DNA from: Clostridiales bacterium
Lineage (GTDB): Bacteria > Bacillota > Clostridia > Oscillospirales > Acutalibacteraceae
Assembly: GCA_021202245.1 (NCBI GenBank)
Contig: JAJQDK010000022.1
Coordinates: forward strand, 2,048 to 8,214
Direction: 5' to 3'
DNA: 6,167 nucleotides
Part shown: one piece after another, positions 1 to 5,655 of the stretch
Position numbering within the stretch: position 1 is the stretch's first letter
Layout: the number at the start of each line of letters is the position of its first letter
Program-made: the position numbers and the translations under genes
The notes under the pieces: generated by a model
Told to the model about the DNA's origin: nothing
Seen by the model: only the letters and a program-made list of their open reading frames with translations
The model's database searches: none

Positions 1-996
1 GTTGAAACGTCCGCCTAACGCTTCGGTAACCCAGGTCGGATCGCCTGCAAAAATGCTGTTGTATTCGGGCGTGCGTGCAAAGCGCACCATTCTGAGTTTC
101 ATAATAAATTGGTCGACAATTTCCTGAACCTCTTTTTCCGTAATCGTTCCCTCCGCAAGGTCACGATAGGCGTAAATATCAAGAAATGTTGAAGTTCTGC
201 CCAAGCTCATCGCTGCGCCGTTCTGCTCCTTTACAGCCGCAAGATAGGCAAAATACAGCGCCTGAACAGCCTCCCTGAAGCTTGATGCAGGCTTTGAAAT
301 ATCGCAGCCGTAAATATTTGCAAGCTCCTTGAACATTTGCAGGGCACGAATCTGCTCCGAAAGCTCCTCACGCTCACGGATTACATCTGAATACATAATT
401 ACTCTTGTGGAATCCTTTTGGCGCTGCTTGTCCTCAATAAGGCGGTCAACGCCGTAAAGTGCGGCGCGGCGGTAGTCGCCGATAATTCTGCCTCTTCCGT
501 AGGCATCGGGAAGTCCCGTAATAATATGGTTTGAGCGGCACCTTCTCATCTCGGGCGTATAAGCGTCAAATACGCCTGCATTGTGGGTTTTTCTGTGCGC
601 GGTAAAGAACTCCTCAATCTCGGAGTCAACCTTATAGCCGTTATCTCTGCACGCTTTGGAAGCCATTCTTATGCCGCCGTAGGGCTGCAAAGCTCTTTTA
701 AACGGCTTGTCCGTCTGCAAGCCCACGATTTTTTCCTTGTTTTTGTCAATATAAGCCGCGCCGTGAGAGGTGATTGTTGAAATCACCCTTGTATCCATAT
801 CCAGCACGCCGCCTGCCTCAAGCTCCTGCTTTGAAAGCTCGGACACCTCGTCCCACAAATCAAGCGTATCCTGTGTGGGTCCCTCAAGAAATTCTCCGCC
901 GCCAAAATACGGTGTGTAGTTTTTCTGAATAAAATCTCTTACGTCAATTTCGTTTTCCCAACGTCCGTTTTTGAAGCTTCTCCATTCATCTCTCAT
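1..996 (-). CDS. pflB: Pyruvate formate-lyase (formate C-acetyltransferase), N-terminal 332 residues, cut by the window edge
   Basis: This glycyl-radical enzyme converts pyruvate and CoA to acetyl-CoA and formate in the cytoplasm of anaerobes. I translated the minus strand by hand: it opens MRDEWRSFKNGRWENEIDVR and stays open to base 1, giving 332 codons of a family usually about 750 residues long. Family blocks occur in the expected order: RALQPYGGIRM (about 102-111), RKTHNAGVFDAYTPE (135-149), GLPDAYGRGRIIGDYRR (161-177), QNGAAMSLGRTSTFLD (258-273) and MKLRMVRFARTPEY (299-312). The catalytic cysteine pair and the C-terminal glycyl-radical loop lie beyond the window, so integrity cannot be judged. 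The start is fixed by GGAGG seven bases upstream (1004-1008). The gene is preceded by its own promoter, a ZTP riboswitch and a terminator. The activase pflA would be expected downstream, off the left edge. Confidence 0.96.
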   Translation of the reverse strand, partial: MRDEWRSFKNGRWENEIDVRDFIQKNYTPYFGGGEFLEGPTQDTLDLWDEVSELSKQELEAGGVLDMDTRVISTITSHGAAYIDKNKEKIVGLQTDKPFKRALQPYGGIRMASKACRDNGYKVDSEIEEFFTAHRKTHNAGVFDAYTPEMRRCRSNHIITGLPDAYGRGRIIGDYRRAALYGVDRLIEDKQRQKDSTRVIMYSDVIREREELSEQIRALQMFKELANIYGCDISKPASSFREAVQALYFAYLAAVKEQNGAAMSLGRTSTFLDIYAYRDLAEGTITEKEVQEIVDQFIMKLRMVRFARTPEYNSIFAGDPTWVTEALGGRFN

Positions 997-1030
997 AAAA
1001 ATACCTCCGTATCGGAAAAATTTAGAAAAT

Positions 1031-1072
1031 AAAAAAGCCGACATAGTCCGAGCTTTCGCCCAGACGGTCGGC
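1031..1072 (-). terminator. Riboswitch-controlled intrinsic terminator (expression platform) of pflB
   Basis: In the minus-strand RNA, GCCGAC (1072-1067) pairs with GUCGGC (1042-1037). Inside it, GUCUGGGC (1065-1058) pairs with GCUCGGAC (1053-1046), allowing two G-U pairs, across a GAAA tetraloop. A run of six U follows (1036-1031). The 5' arm is the 3' conserved domain of the ZTP aptamer, including the pseudoknot strand, so terminator and ligand-bound aptamer exclude each other. The inferred logic is an ON switch: ligand binding blocks termination and allows pflB transcription. Confidence 0.92.
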
Positions 1073-1126
1073 ACTGTATCGTTATACTTCACGTGGTTAA
1101 TTCCACTCTTCCGTCAGTCATATAAC
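1057..1126 (-). promoter_or_regulatory. ZTP/ZMP riboswitch (pfl RNA motif) upstream of pflB
   Basis: The RNA shows the ZTP aptamer architecture. P1 is GUUAUA (1126-1121) with UAUAAC (1086-1081). P2 is GUGG (1106-1103) with CCAC (1096-1093) across an AAUUAA loop. A short linker leads to the 3' domain GCCGACCGUCUGGGCG (1072-1057). GACGG (1115-1111) can form the pseudoknot with CCGUC (1067-1063), and GCC/GGC closes P3. From memory, the sequence is close to the Fusobacterium ulcerans aptamer used for crystal structures. This class senses ZMP and ZTP, which accumulate when 10-formyl-THF is short. PFL makes formate, the substrate for 10-formyl-THF synthesis, so the link to the gene is direct and is the origin of the motif's original name. 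Confidence 0.94.
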
Positions 1127-1132
1127 ATAATA

Positions 1133-1161
1133 AAAATATCATTTTTATTACCTCTTGTCAA
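1133..1161 (-). promoter_or_regulatory. Sigma-A type promoter of pflB
   Basis: A perfect -35 box TTGACA (1161-1156) is followed after 17 bp by TATTTT (1138-1133), which matches the -10 consensus at four of six positions. Initiation about seven bases further on would fall near 1126, exactly at the 5' strand of aptamer P1. This agreement supports the call. A 13-bp dyad covers the -35 box and is listed separately. Confidence 0.72.
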
Positions 1162-1164
1162 GAG
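1152..1164. repeat. Short perfect dyad over the pflB -35 box
   Basis: CTCTTG-T-CAAGAG is a 13-bp inverted repeat with six-base arms around one central base. It contains the -35 hexamer of the pflB promoter. Its position would suit a repressor or redox regulator, but I recognise no known operator and the dyad may be chance. Confidence 0.35.
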
Positions 1165-1239
1165 CTTTTTAACAGGAAAATTTAAGAAAAAATCAACTTT
1201 GTAATTCGATACAATTTTCAGATTTTGTATACATTATTT

Positions 1240-1947
1240 TCAGCAGTTTTTGACCTGCCGGGGTTTTTCACCGGTCAGAAATTCTATACTTCTTTCAACG
1301 GCATCCTTTGAGCTTCCCCATTCCTTTCCCTGACTGCGGTAGTCAAACATTGAGCAAAAATGCGTTATATCGCCCTTGAGCGACACAAGGTAATTTTTTG
1401 TCAGCGCCGCTGTTTCGGCGCAGAAATCGGAAAGATACTTTGACGGTACGCCGTCCTTGCGCATAGCCGCCTCAGTTACAAACAGATAGTGCTTGAGGCA
1501 GATAAAGGGCTGAGAGTTGTACATTTTGCGGAACTCTTCGTTCCTGTGCCACTCAACAAACACGGTTCTCATAAAATGGCGCATATCGCTTTCGATTCGG
1601 TCGCAGACATAACAGGAGTCAAGCTCCTCTCTTATTCCGGCAAGAGCCTTTTTGTCGGGCTTTCCGCCGAGCTTTTTCGGCATAAAATTGTCGATAATTT
1701 CCTGCAAATGGCTCTCCAAAATCAGCGCATTCGGGAGCTTTTGCCCGTTCTCGAACATCTTGAAAAAATGCCGGTGGCAAAATCCCTTTTTATTGGTTTC
1801 AATTCTGATATTCGGCTCCATCATAGCATCGCCCGTGATAAAGGCGACGTACTGCTCCTCAAGCATAGCCTCCATTCTGCAAATCGGACAGCCGTCCTTG
1901 GGAGAAAATATGTCGTTTACGGGAATTGTGCAGATAGTTTCTTTCAT
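1240..1947 (-). CDS. Cys/His-rich cytoplasmic protein resembling DUF6062 (function unknown)
   Basis: The protein has 235 residues and no signal peptide or membrane segment. It resembles the DUF6062 family of Clostridia, a recognition made from memory (start MKETICTIPVND, block MMEPNIRIETNKKGFCHRHF). No function is established to my knowledge. Its striking feature is two copies of one spacing: C20-x2-C23 then C57-x2-H60, and C112-x2-C115 then C150-x2-H153. Each copy has aromatic or hydrophobic residues after the second pair (CHRHFF, CLKHYLF). This looks like two four-ligand metal sites made by internal duplication; metal binding is inferred. Further cysteines are C6, C176, C198 and C235. The start is supported by GGCGGTGAT, close to the ideal Shine-Dalgarno, with GGCGG seven bases upstream (1955-1959). 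The gene ends in TGA and lies upstream of pflB on the same strand, but pflB has its own promoter. It is divergent from the glycosylase gene. Confidence 0.85.
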   Translation of the reverse strand: MKETICTIPVNDIFSPKDGCPICRMEAMLEEQYVAFITGDAMMEPNIRIETNKKGFCHRHFFKMFENGQKLPNALILESHLQEIIDNFMPKKLGGKPDKKALAGIREELDSCYVCDRIESDMRHFMRTVFVEWHRNEEFRKMYNSQPFICLKHYLFVTEAAMRKDGVPSKYLSDFCAETAALTKNYLVSLKGDITHFCSMFDYRSQGKEWGSSKDAVERSIEFLTGEKPRQVKNC

Positions 1948-1988
1948 CTCATCACCGCCGTGCAGTAAATTTAACTCGGAATAAATTT

Positions 1989-1997
1989 ATTGTATCA
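1989..1997 (-). promoter_or_regulatory. Extended -10 promoter of the DUF6062-like gene
   Basis: The minus strand reads TGATACAAT, a TG-n extended -10 with five of six matches to TATAAT. The -35 position 17 bp upstream (TACCAC) is poor, as is usual for extended -10 promoters. Initiation near 1982 would give a leader of about 35 bases containing the Shine-Dalgarno site. Confidence 0.5.
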
Positions 1998-2012
1998 CAA
2001 AATCGTATTGTG

Positions 2013-2021
2013 TGGTATAAT
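2013..2021 (+). promoter_or_regulatory. Extended -10 promoter of the glycosylase gene
   Basis: The plus strand reads TGGTATAAT, a TG-n extended -10 with a perfect TATAAT. There is no good -35 box at 16-18 bp spacing; TTGTAT at 1990-1995 is 20 bp away. Initiation near 2028 would leave a leader of only about 20 bases before the GTG start. Confidence 0.6.
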
Positions 2022-2047
2022 ATTTTTCATAAAAATCCTGAAAAGAT

Positions 2048-2902
2048 GTGAAAACAGTGTCAGATATAATTTGCAGTGAAATCAAAGGCGGAATAAAGGC
2101 GCAGGGAGTAAAGGACCTCAACCTTTCTCAAACGCTCGACTGCGGTCAGAGCTTTCGCTGGACGGAGCTTGACGACGGCTCGTTTAAGGGCGTCGCCTTC
2201 GGCAGATGCGTTACCGTCAGGCTTGACGGCACAAATCTGTACATATACAACGCAACCCCCGCCGACTTTGAAAATATATGGTACGATTATTTTGACCTCG
2301 CCCTTAACTACGGCAAAATCCGAGAAGAAATCAGCAAAATTCACCCCGTTTTAAGCGAGGCGGCTCATTATGCCCCCGGAATAAGAATACTGCGCCAGGA
2401 GCCGTATGAAGCCCTGTGTACGTTTATAATTTCGCAGAACAACAACATCAAGCGAATTAAGGGAATAGTACAGCGGCTGTGCGAGAGCTTCGGTGAGCAA
2501 ACAAGCGATGGAGAATTTGCCTTTCCCACCGCAGAAAAAATGGCGCAGCTGTCGCCTGACGACCTTGCGCCGCTGAGAGCTGGCTTTCGCAACCGCTATT
2601 TAATTGACGCCGCCCGAAAGGTTGCAAACGGAGAGGTAGAGCTTGAAAAGTGCAGAACCCTTGACTATGACGAGGCCCGCCGTGAGCTGATGAAAATCAC
2701 GGGAGTAGGCACAAAGGTGGCTGACTGTACTCTGCTTTTCGGACTGCACCGAATTGAAGCGTTCCCGATGGACGTGTGGATGAAGCGGGCAACGGCAAAG
2801 CTTTTTCCCGGAATGACAGGCGAGGATTTCGGCAAATACGCCGGCATTGCACAGCAATATATTTTTCACTACAGCCGTATGCACCCGGAGCTGTTTGAAT
2901 AA
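2048..2902 (+). CDS. ogg: 8-oxoguanine DNA glycosylase/AP lyase, OGG1 type
   Basis: This bifunctional base-excision repair enzyme removes 8-oxoguanine opposite cytosine and nicks the abasic site. The N-terminal OGG domain is marked by LSQTLDCGQSFRW (26-38). The helix-hairpin-helix glycosylase domain follows, with the OGG1 block ISQNNNIKRIKGIVQRLCESFG (split by residue numbers 128-149). The hairpin TGVGTKVADC (218-227) carries the Schiff-base lysine K223, equivalent to human K249. FPMDVWMKR (239-247) carries the catalytic aspartate D242, equivalent to human D268. The C-terminus has no Fe-S cysteine cluster, which separates it from MutY and endonuclease III. At 284 residues it has the expected length. 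The start is GTG at 2048; no strong Shine-Dalgarno is visible (GAAAAG at best), and a second in-frame GTG at 2057 is possible. It is a single-gene unit with its own promoter and terminator. Confidence 0.94.
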   Translation: MKTVSDIICSEIKGGIKAQGVKDLNLSQTLDCGQSFRWTELDDGSFKGVAFGRCVTVRLDGTNLYIYNATPADFENIWYDYFDLALNYGKIREEISKIHPVLSEAAHYAPGIRILRQEPYEALCTFIISQNNNIKRIKGIVQRLCESFGEQTSDGEFAFPTAEKMAQLSPDDLAPLRAGFRNRYLIDAARKVANGEVELEKCRTLDYDEARRELMKITGVGTKVADCTLLFGLHRIEAFPMDVWMKRATAKLFPGMTGEDFGKYAGIAQQYIFHYSRMHPELFE

Positions 2903-2921
2903 CTGCTTCGGGTGCAAATTT
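2881..2921 (+). terminator. Probable intrinsic terminator overlapping the end of the glycosylase gene
   Basis: GCACCCGGAGC (2881-2891) pairs with GCTTCGGGTGC (2905-2915) over 11 bp with one G-U pair. The 13-base loop contains the TAA stop codon (2900-2902). AAATTTT follows, so the U run is short and delayed. The 5' arm encodes the last residues of the protein. On the opposite strand no U tract follows, so it should not stop the converging rhamnose operon. Confidence 0.62.
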
Positions 2922-2951
2922 TACATATTCATTATTTTTAAAGCTTGTTTT

Positions 2952-2984
2952 TAATACGGATTTATCCTTTTGATTACCGTATTA
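2952..2984. repeat. Inverted repeat between convergent genes
   Basis: TAATACGG (2952-2959) and CCGTATTA (2977-2984) form a perfect 8-bp inverted repeat with a 17-base loop, starting directly after the rfbC stop codon. Neither strand has a U tract behind the hairpin, so it is not a canonical terminator, although its place suggests a role in ending or stabilising the rhamnose mRNA. Confidence 0.4.
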
Positions 2985-3587
2985 CTAAAATTTAAAGGTA
3001 TCCTTAAGTCCGAGCCATTTTTGATCCTTGTCGCTGAGGTTTAATGCCGTTCCGTCCGAAAGGCTGTAACCCTCTGCGCTTGCCGTGCCCTGATATTCAC
3101 CTGCAAGCTGCGGCCACTCGATTCCGATTTCGGGGTCGTTCCACGCAAGACCGCCCTCATCGCCCGGATGATAGAAATCCGTTACCTTATAGCAAAACTC
3201 CGCCGTATCGGAAAGCACAAGAAAGCCGTGCGCAAAGCCCTCGGAAATATAAAACTGCTTTTTGTTTTCCTCACTGAGCTCAACACCGAACCACTTGCCG
3301 TAGGTTTTGCTGCCCGCACGCAGGTCAACGGCAACGTCAAATACCGAGCCCCTGATTGCTCTCACGAGCTTGCCCTGAGGATACTGCTTTTGAAAATGCA
3401 AGCCCCTCAGCACGCCCTTGGACGACATAGACTGATTATCCTGAACAAATACCATATTCAGTCCGTTTTCCTGCATATCGCGCTGATTATATGTTTCGGT
3501 AAAATAACCGCGCTTGTCGCCGTGAACGGCGGGTTCTATAATATAAAGCCCATCAATCGGGCATTTTGTAACCTTAATCTGTCCCAT
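2985..3587 (-). CDS. rfbC: dTDP-4-dehydrorhamnose 3,5-epimerase (RmlC)
   Basis: This cytoplasmic cupin enzyme epimerises C3 and C5 of dTDP-4-keto-6-deoxyglucose, the third step of dTDP-L-rhamnose synthesis. The 200-residue protein carries the family blocks GYFTETY (27-33), FVQDNQSMSSKGVLRGLHFQ (47-66), QGKLVRAIRGSVFDVAVDLR (71-90), FYISEGFAHGFLVLSD (112-127) and YKVTDFYHPGDEGGLAWND (133-151). H64 in RGLHFQ corresponds to the catalytic histidine of Salmonella RmlC, with Y139 as the likely partner; K73 and H120 are also conserved. It is a little longer than the usual 180-190 residues, ending in a C-terminal DQKWLGLKD segment. It is last in the operon, five bases after rfbD. Its Shine-Dalgarno GAAGGG (3596-3601) lies within the last two rfbD codons, which suggests translational coupling. 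Confidence 0.96.
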   Translation of the reverse strand: MGQIKVTKCPIDGLYIIEPAVHGDKRGYFTETYNQRDMQENGLNMVFVQDNQSMSSKGVLRGLHFQKQYPQGKLVRAIRGSVFDVAVDLRAGSKTYGKWFGVELSEENKKQFYISEGFAHGFLVLSDTAEFCYKVTDFYHPGDEGGLAWNDPEIGIEWPQLAGEYQGTASAEGYSLSDGTALNLSDKDQKWLGLKDTFKF

Positions 3588-3592
3588 TTAAT

Positions 3593-4510
3593 TTACCCTT
3601 CTTTATCAATCTCTTTTAAATATCTTTTCAGCGCATCCTGCCAAGAGGGCAGCGGCGCAAATCCGTTTTCGGAAAGCTTGCTTTTGTCGAGCCTGCTGTT
3701 AAACGGTCTTACAGCCTTTGCTCCGTATTCAGCCGTTGTGACGGGGGTAACCTTTGTATTATATCCTGCCTGTCTGAAAATTTCACACGCAAAGTCATAC
3801 CAGGAAATATATCCGCCCTCATTGGTGGCGTGATAATATCCGTATTTATCGGATTCAATCATATCGACAAGAAGCCTTGCCAAGTCATATGTATATGTCG
3901 GCGTTCCTATTTGGTCATTTACAACCCTTATTGTGTCGTATTTTTTGCCGATATTCAGCATGGTTTTAATAAAATTCTTTCCGTTAGTGCCGAACACCCA
4001 CGCAATGCGGACAATAAAATACCTGCTAAGCGCACCGGCAACCGCCAGCTCACCGTCAAGCTTTGACCTGCCGTACACATTAATCGGCTTATAATCTCTG
4101 CAATCGGGCTTCCAAGGCTCCTCTCCCTGACCATCAAACACGTAGTCCGTGCTGATATACATCATCTTGCAGTCAAGCTTTTTGCATATTTCCGCAATGT
4201 TTTTTGTGCCGTCCGCATTGATGCTGTGAACCTTTTGAATGTTTTCATCGTCCTCAGCCAAATCAACAGCCGTCCACGCCGCACAATGAATTACGGCGTC
4301 GGGATTTATTTCGGATATTGTTTTTTCAACGGCAGCTGCATCGGTGATGTCTAGCTGAACATAGGGCATAGTATTCACTGCCGAGCCGTCGGGGACTCCG
4401 CTGTATTCGGGGGCAATATCCGAGCCGACAGCCTCGAAGCCGCGCTTTGCCAGCTCGTTCATCACATCGTGGCCGAGCTGACCGGCAACGCCCGTTACAA
4501 AAGCTTTCAT
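3593..4510 (-). CDS. rfbD: dTDP-4-dehydrorhamnose reductase (RmlD)
   Basis: This short-chain dehydrogenase/reductase performs the final NAD(P)H-dependent reduction that yields dTDP-L-rhamnose. The 305-residue protein starts with a Rossmann motif GVAGQLG (7-13). It continues with VIHCAAWTAVDLAE (73-86), which has the RmlD-type CAAWTAVD block, then YISTDYVFDG (118-127) with catalytic T121. The catalytic pair is Y146 and K150 in NVYGRSK. NDQIGTPTYT (198-207) and RPFNSRLDKSKL (268-279) are C-terminal substrate-domain signatures. Length is normal for the family. The start is set by AGGAGG seven bases upstream (4518-4523), which overlaps the rfbB stop codon. It sits 11 bases after rfbB and 5 bases before rfbC, so the three are almost certainly one transcript. 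Confidence 0.96.
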   Translation of the reverse strand: MKAFVTGVAGQLGHDVMNELAKRGFEAVGSDIAPEYSGVPDGSAVNTMPYVQLDITDAAAVEKTISEINPDAVIHCAAWTAVDLAEDDENIQKVHSINADGTKNIAEICKKLDCKMMYISTDYVFDGQGEEPWKPDCRDYKPINVYGRSKLDGELAVAGALSRYFIVRIAWVFGTNGKNFIKTMLNIGKKYDTIRVVNDQIGTPTYTYDLARLLVDMIESDKYGYYHATNEGGYISWYDFACEIFRQAGYNTKVTPVTTAEYGAKAVRPFNSRLDKSKLSENGFAPLPSWQDALKRYLKEIDKEG

Positions 4511-4521
4511 TTGAAATCCTC

Positions 4522-5541
4522 CTAACGGCTGCCGTACATTTTATCGTAGTAGTTCTGATATTCTCCCGAAATAATGGTTTCCCACCATTCCTTGTTATCG
4601 AGATACCACTGTATGGTCTTTTGGATTCCGTCCTCAAATTTTGTTTCGGGAAGCCAGCCCAATTCATTATGAATTTTTGTGGGATCTATAGCATAGCGCA
4701 TATCGTGACCTTTTCGGTCGGTAACATAGGTAATAAGGCTTTCGGGCTTGCCCAGGGTCTTGCAAATAATCTTAACAATATCTATGTTTTTCATCTCGTT
4801 GTGTCCGCCGATGTTATAAACCTCGCCGACACGTCCGTTGTGTATAATCAAATCTATTGCCTTGCAGTGATCCTCAACATACAGCCAGTCACGCACGTTC
4901 TCTCCCTTTCCGTAAACAGGAAGCGGTTTGTCGTTCAAAGCGTTGGCTATCATAAGCGGTATGAGCTTTTCGGGAAAATGATAGGGACCGTAGTTGTTGG
5001 AGCAGCGGCTGATTGTCACAGGAAGCCCGTATGTGCGATAGTAGGCAAGCACAAGCAAATCTGCCGAGGCCTTTGAGCTGCTGTAGGGCGAGCTTGTGTG
5101 AATCGGCGTTTCCTCGGTGAAGAACAAATCGGGTCTGTCAAGGGGCAAATCGCCGTATACCTCATCCGTGCTGACCTGATGATAGCGGGTGATGCCGTAC
5201 TCACGGCAGGCATCCATCAACACCTGAGTGCCGATAATGTTTGTCTGCAAAAAGATGCCCGGGTCCTCAATAGAACGGTCAACGTGACTCTCCACAGCAA
5301 AGTTGACAACTATGTCGGGATGCTCCTCCTCAAACAGCTGATATACAGCGTTCCTGTCGCATATATCCGCCTTAACAAACCTGAAATTCGGATTATCCAT
5401 AACAGGCGCAAGCGTAGACAAATTGCCCGCATATGTAAGCTTGTCCAGACAGATGATACGATAATCGGGATATTTTTTCAGCATATGAAATACAAAATTG
5501 CTCCCGATAAATCCGGCGCCGCCGGTCACTATAATTGTCAT
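4522..5541 (-). CDS. rfbB: dTDP-glucose 4,6-dehydratase (RmlB)
   Basis: This NAD-dependent extended SDR enzyme converts dTDP-D-glucose to dTDP-4-keto-6-deoxy-D-glucose, the second step of the rhamnose pathway. The 339-residue protein is full length. It begins with the Rossmann motif GGAGFIGSN (7-15). LDKLTYAGN (32-40) and FAVESHVDRS (81-90) are RmlB hallmarks. The catalytic triad region STDEVYGD (124-131) supplies T125, D126 and E127, and Y153/K157 form the YxxxK pair. SRCSNNYGPYHFPEKLIP (178-195) and GENVRDWLYVEDHC (213-226) mark the nucleotide-sugar site. The Shine-Dalgarno is GAGAGG (5551-5556), nine bases upstream. It follows the damaged rfbA after a 114-bp gap holding a strong hairpin, so whether it shares the rfbA promoter or has its own is unclear. 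Confidence 0.97.
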   Translation of the reverse strand: MTIIVTGGAGFIGSNFVFHMLKKYPDYRIICLDKLTYAGNLSTLAPVMDNPNFRFVKADICDRNAVYQLFEEEHPDIVVNFAVESHVDRSIEDPGIFLQTNIIGTQVLMDACREYGITRYHQVSTDEVYGDLPLDRPDLFFTEETPIHTSSPYSSSKASADLLVLAYYRTYGLPVTISRCSNNYGPYHFPEKLIPLMIANALNDKPLPVYGKGENVRDWLYVEDHCKAIDLIIHNGRVGEVYNIGGHNEMKNIDIVKIICKTLGKPESLITYVTDRKGHDMRYAIDPTKIHNELGWLPETKFEDGIQKTIQWYLDNKEWWETIISGEYQNYYDKMYGSR

Positions 5542-5597
5542 AAATTTATACCTCTCTTGATTTATTTGATTTTGCGCAGCGCATATAAATCGGAGCT

Positions 5598-5626
5598 GAG
5601 CGGATTAATCCTGCTTAATTCCGCTC
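5598..5626. repeat. Stable hairpin in the rfbA-rfbB spacer
   Basis: GAGCGGA (5598-5604) with TCCGCTC (5620-5626), then TTAA (5605-5608) with TTAA (5615-5618), give 11 bp with one bulged T (5619) and a six-base loop. No U tract follows on the minus strand, so it is not a standard terminator. It may act in mRNA processing or stability, or be a small repeat element. The spacer (5542-5655) also contains an 11-bp GC-rich palindrome at 5573-5583 (TGCGC-A-GCGCA). I see no gene there. Confidence 0.5.
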
Positions 5627-5655
5627 TGCGACGACTGCGGCTTAGGTAAAACGCA

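Noticed and set aside
971..1204. Plus-strand open frame of 77 codons over the pflB leader
   Set aside because: It runs antisense through the ZTP riboswitch, terminator and promoter, has no ribosome site and low-complexity AT-rich content.
1186..1214. Possible terminator of the DUF6062-like gene: a TTGTA/TACAA hairpin before a T-rich run on the minus strand
   Set aside because: The stem is only 5 bp, AT-rich, and separated from the T run; too weak to annotate.
1996..2012. Rex-type redox operator between the divergent promoters
   Set aside because: The half-sites are in the order CACAA...TTGTG, opposite to the Rex consensus TTGTG...CACAA.
3168..3833. Plus-strand open frame of 221 codons across rfbC and rfbD
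   Set aside because: It lies antisense to two well-supported genes, shows no family motif and has no Shine-Dalgarno; it is a shadow of minus-strand codon bias. The long plus-strand frames at 4447-5076, 5098-5649 and 1489-1968 were rejected for the same reason.
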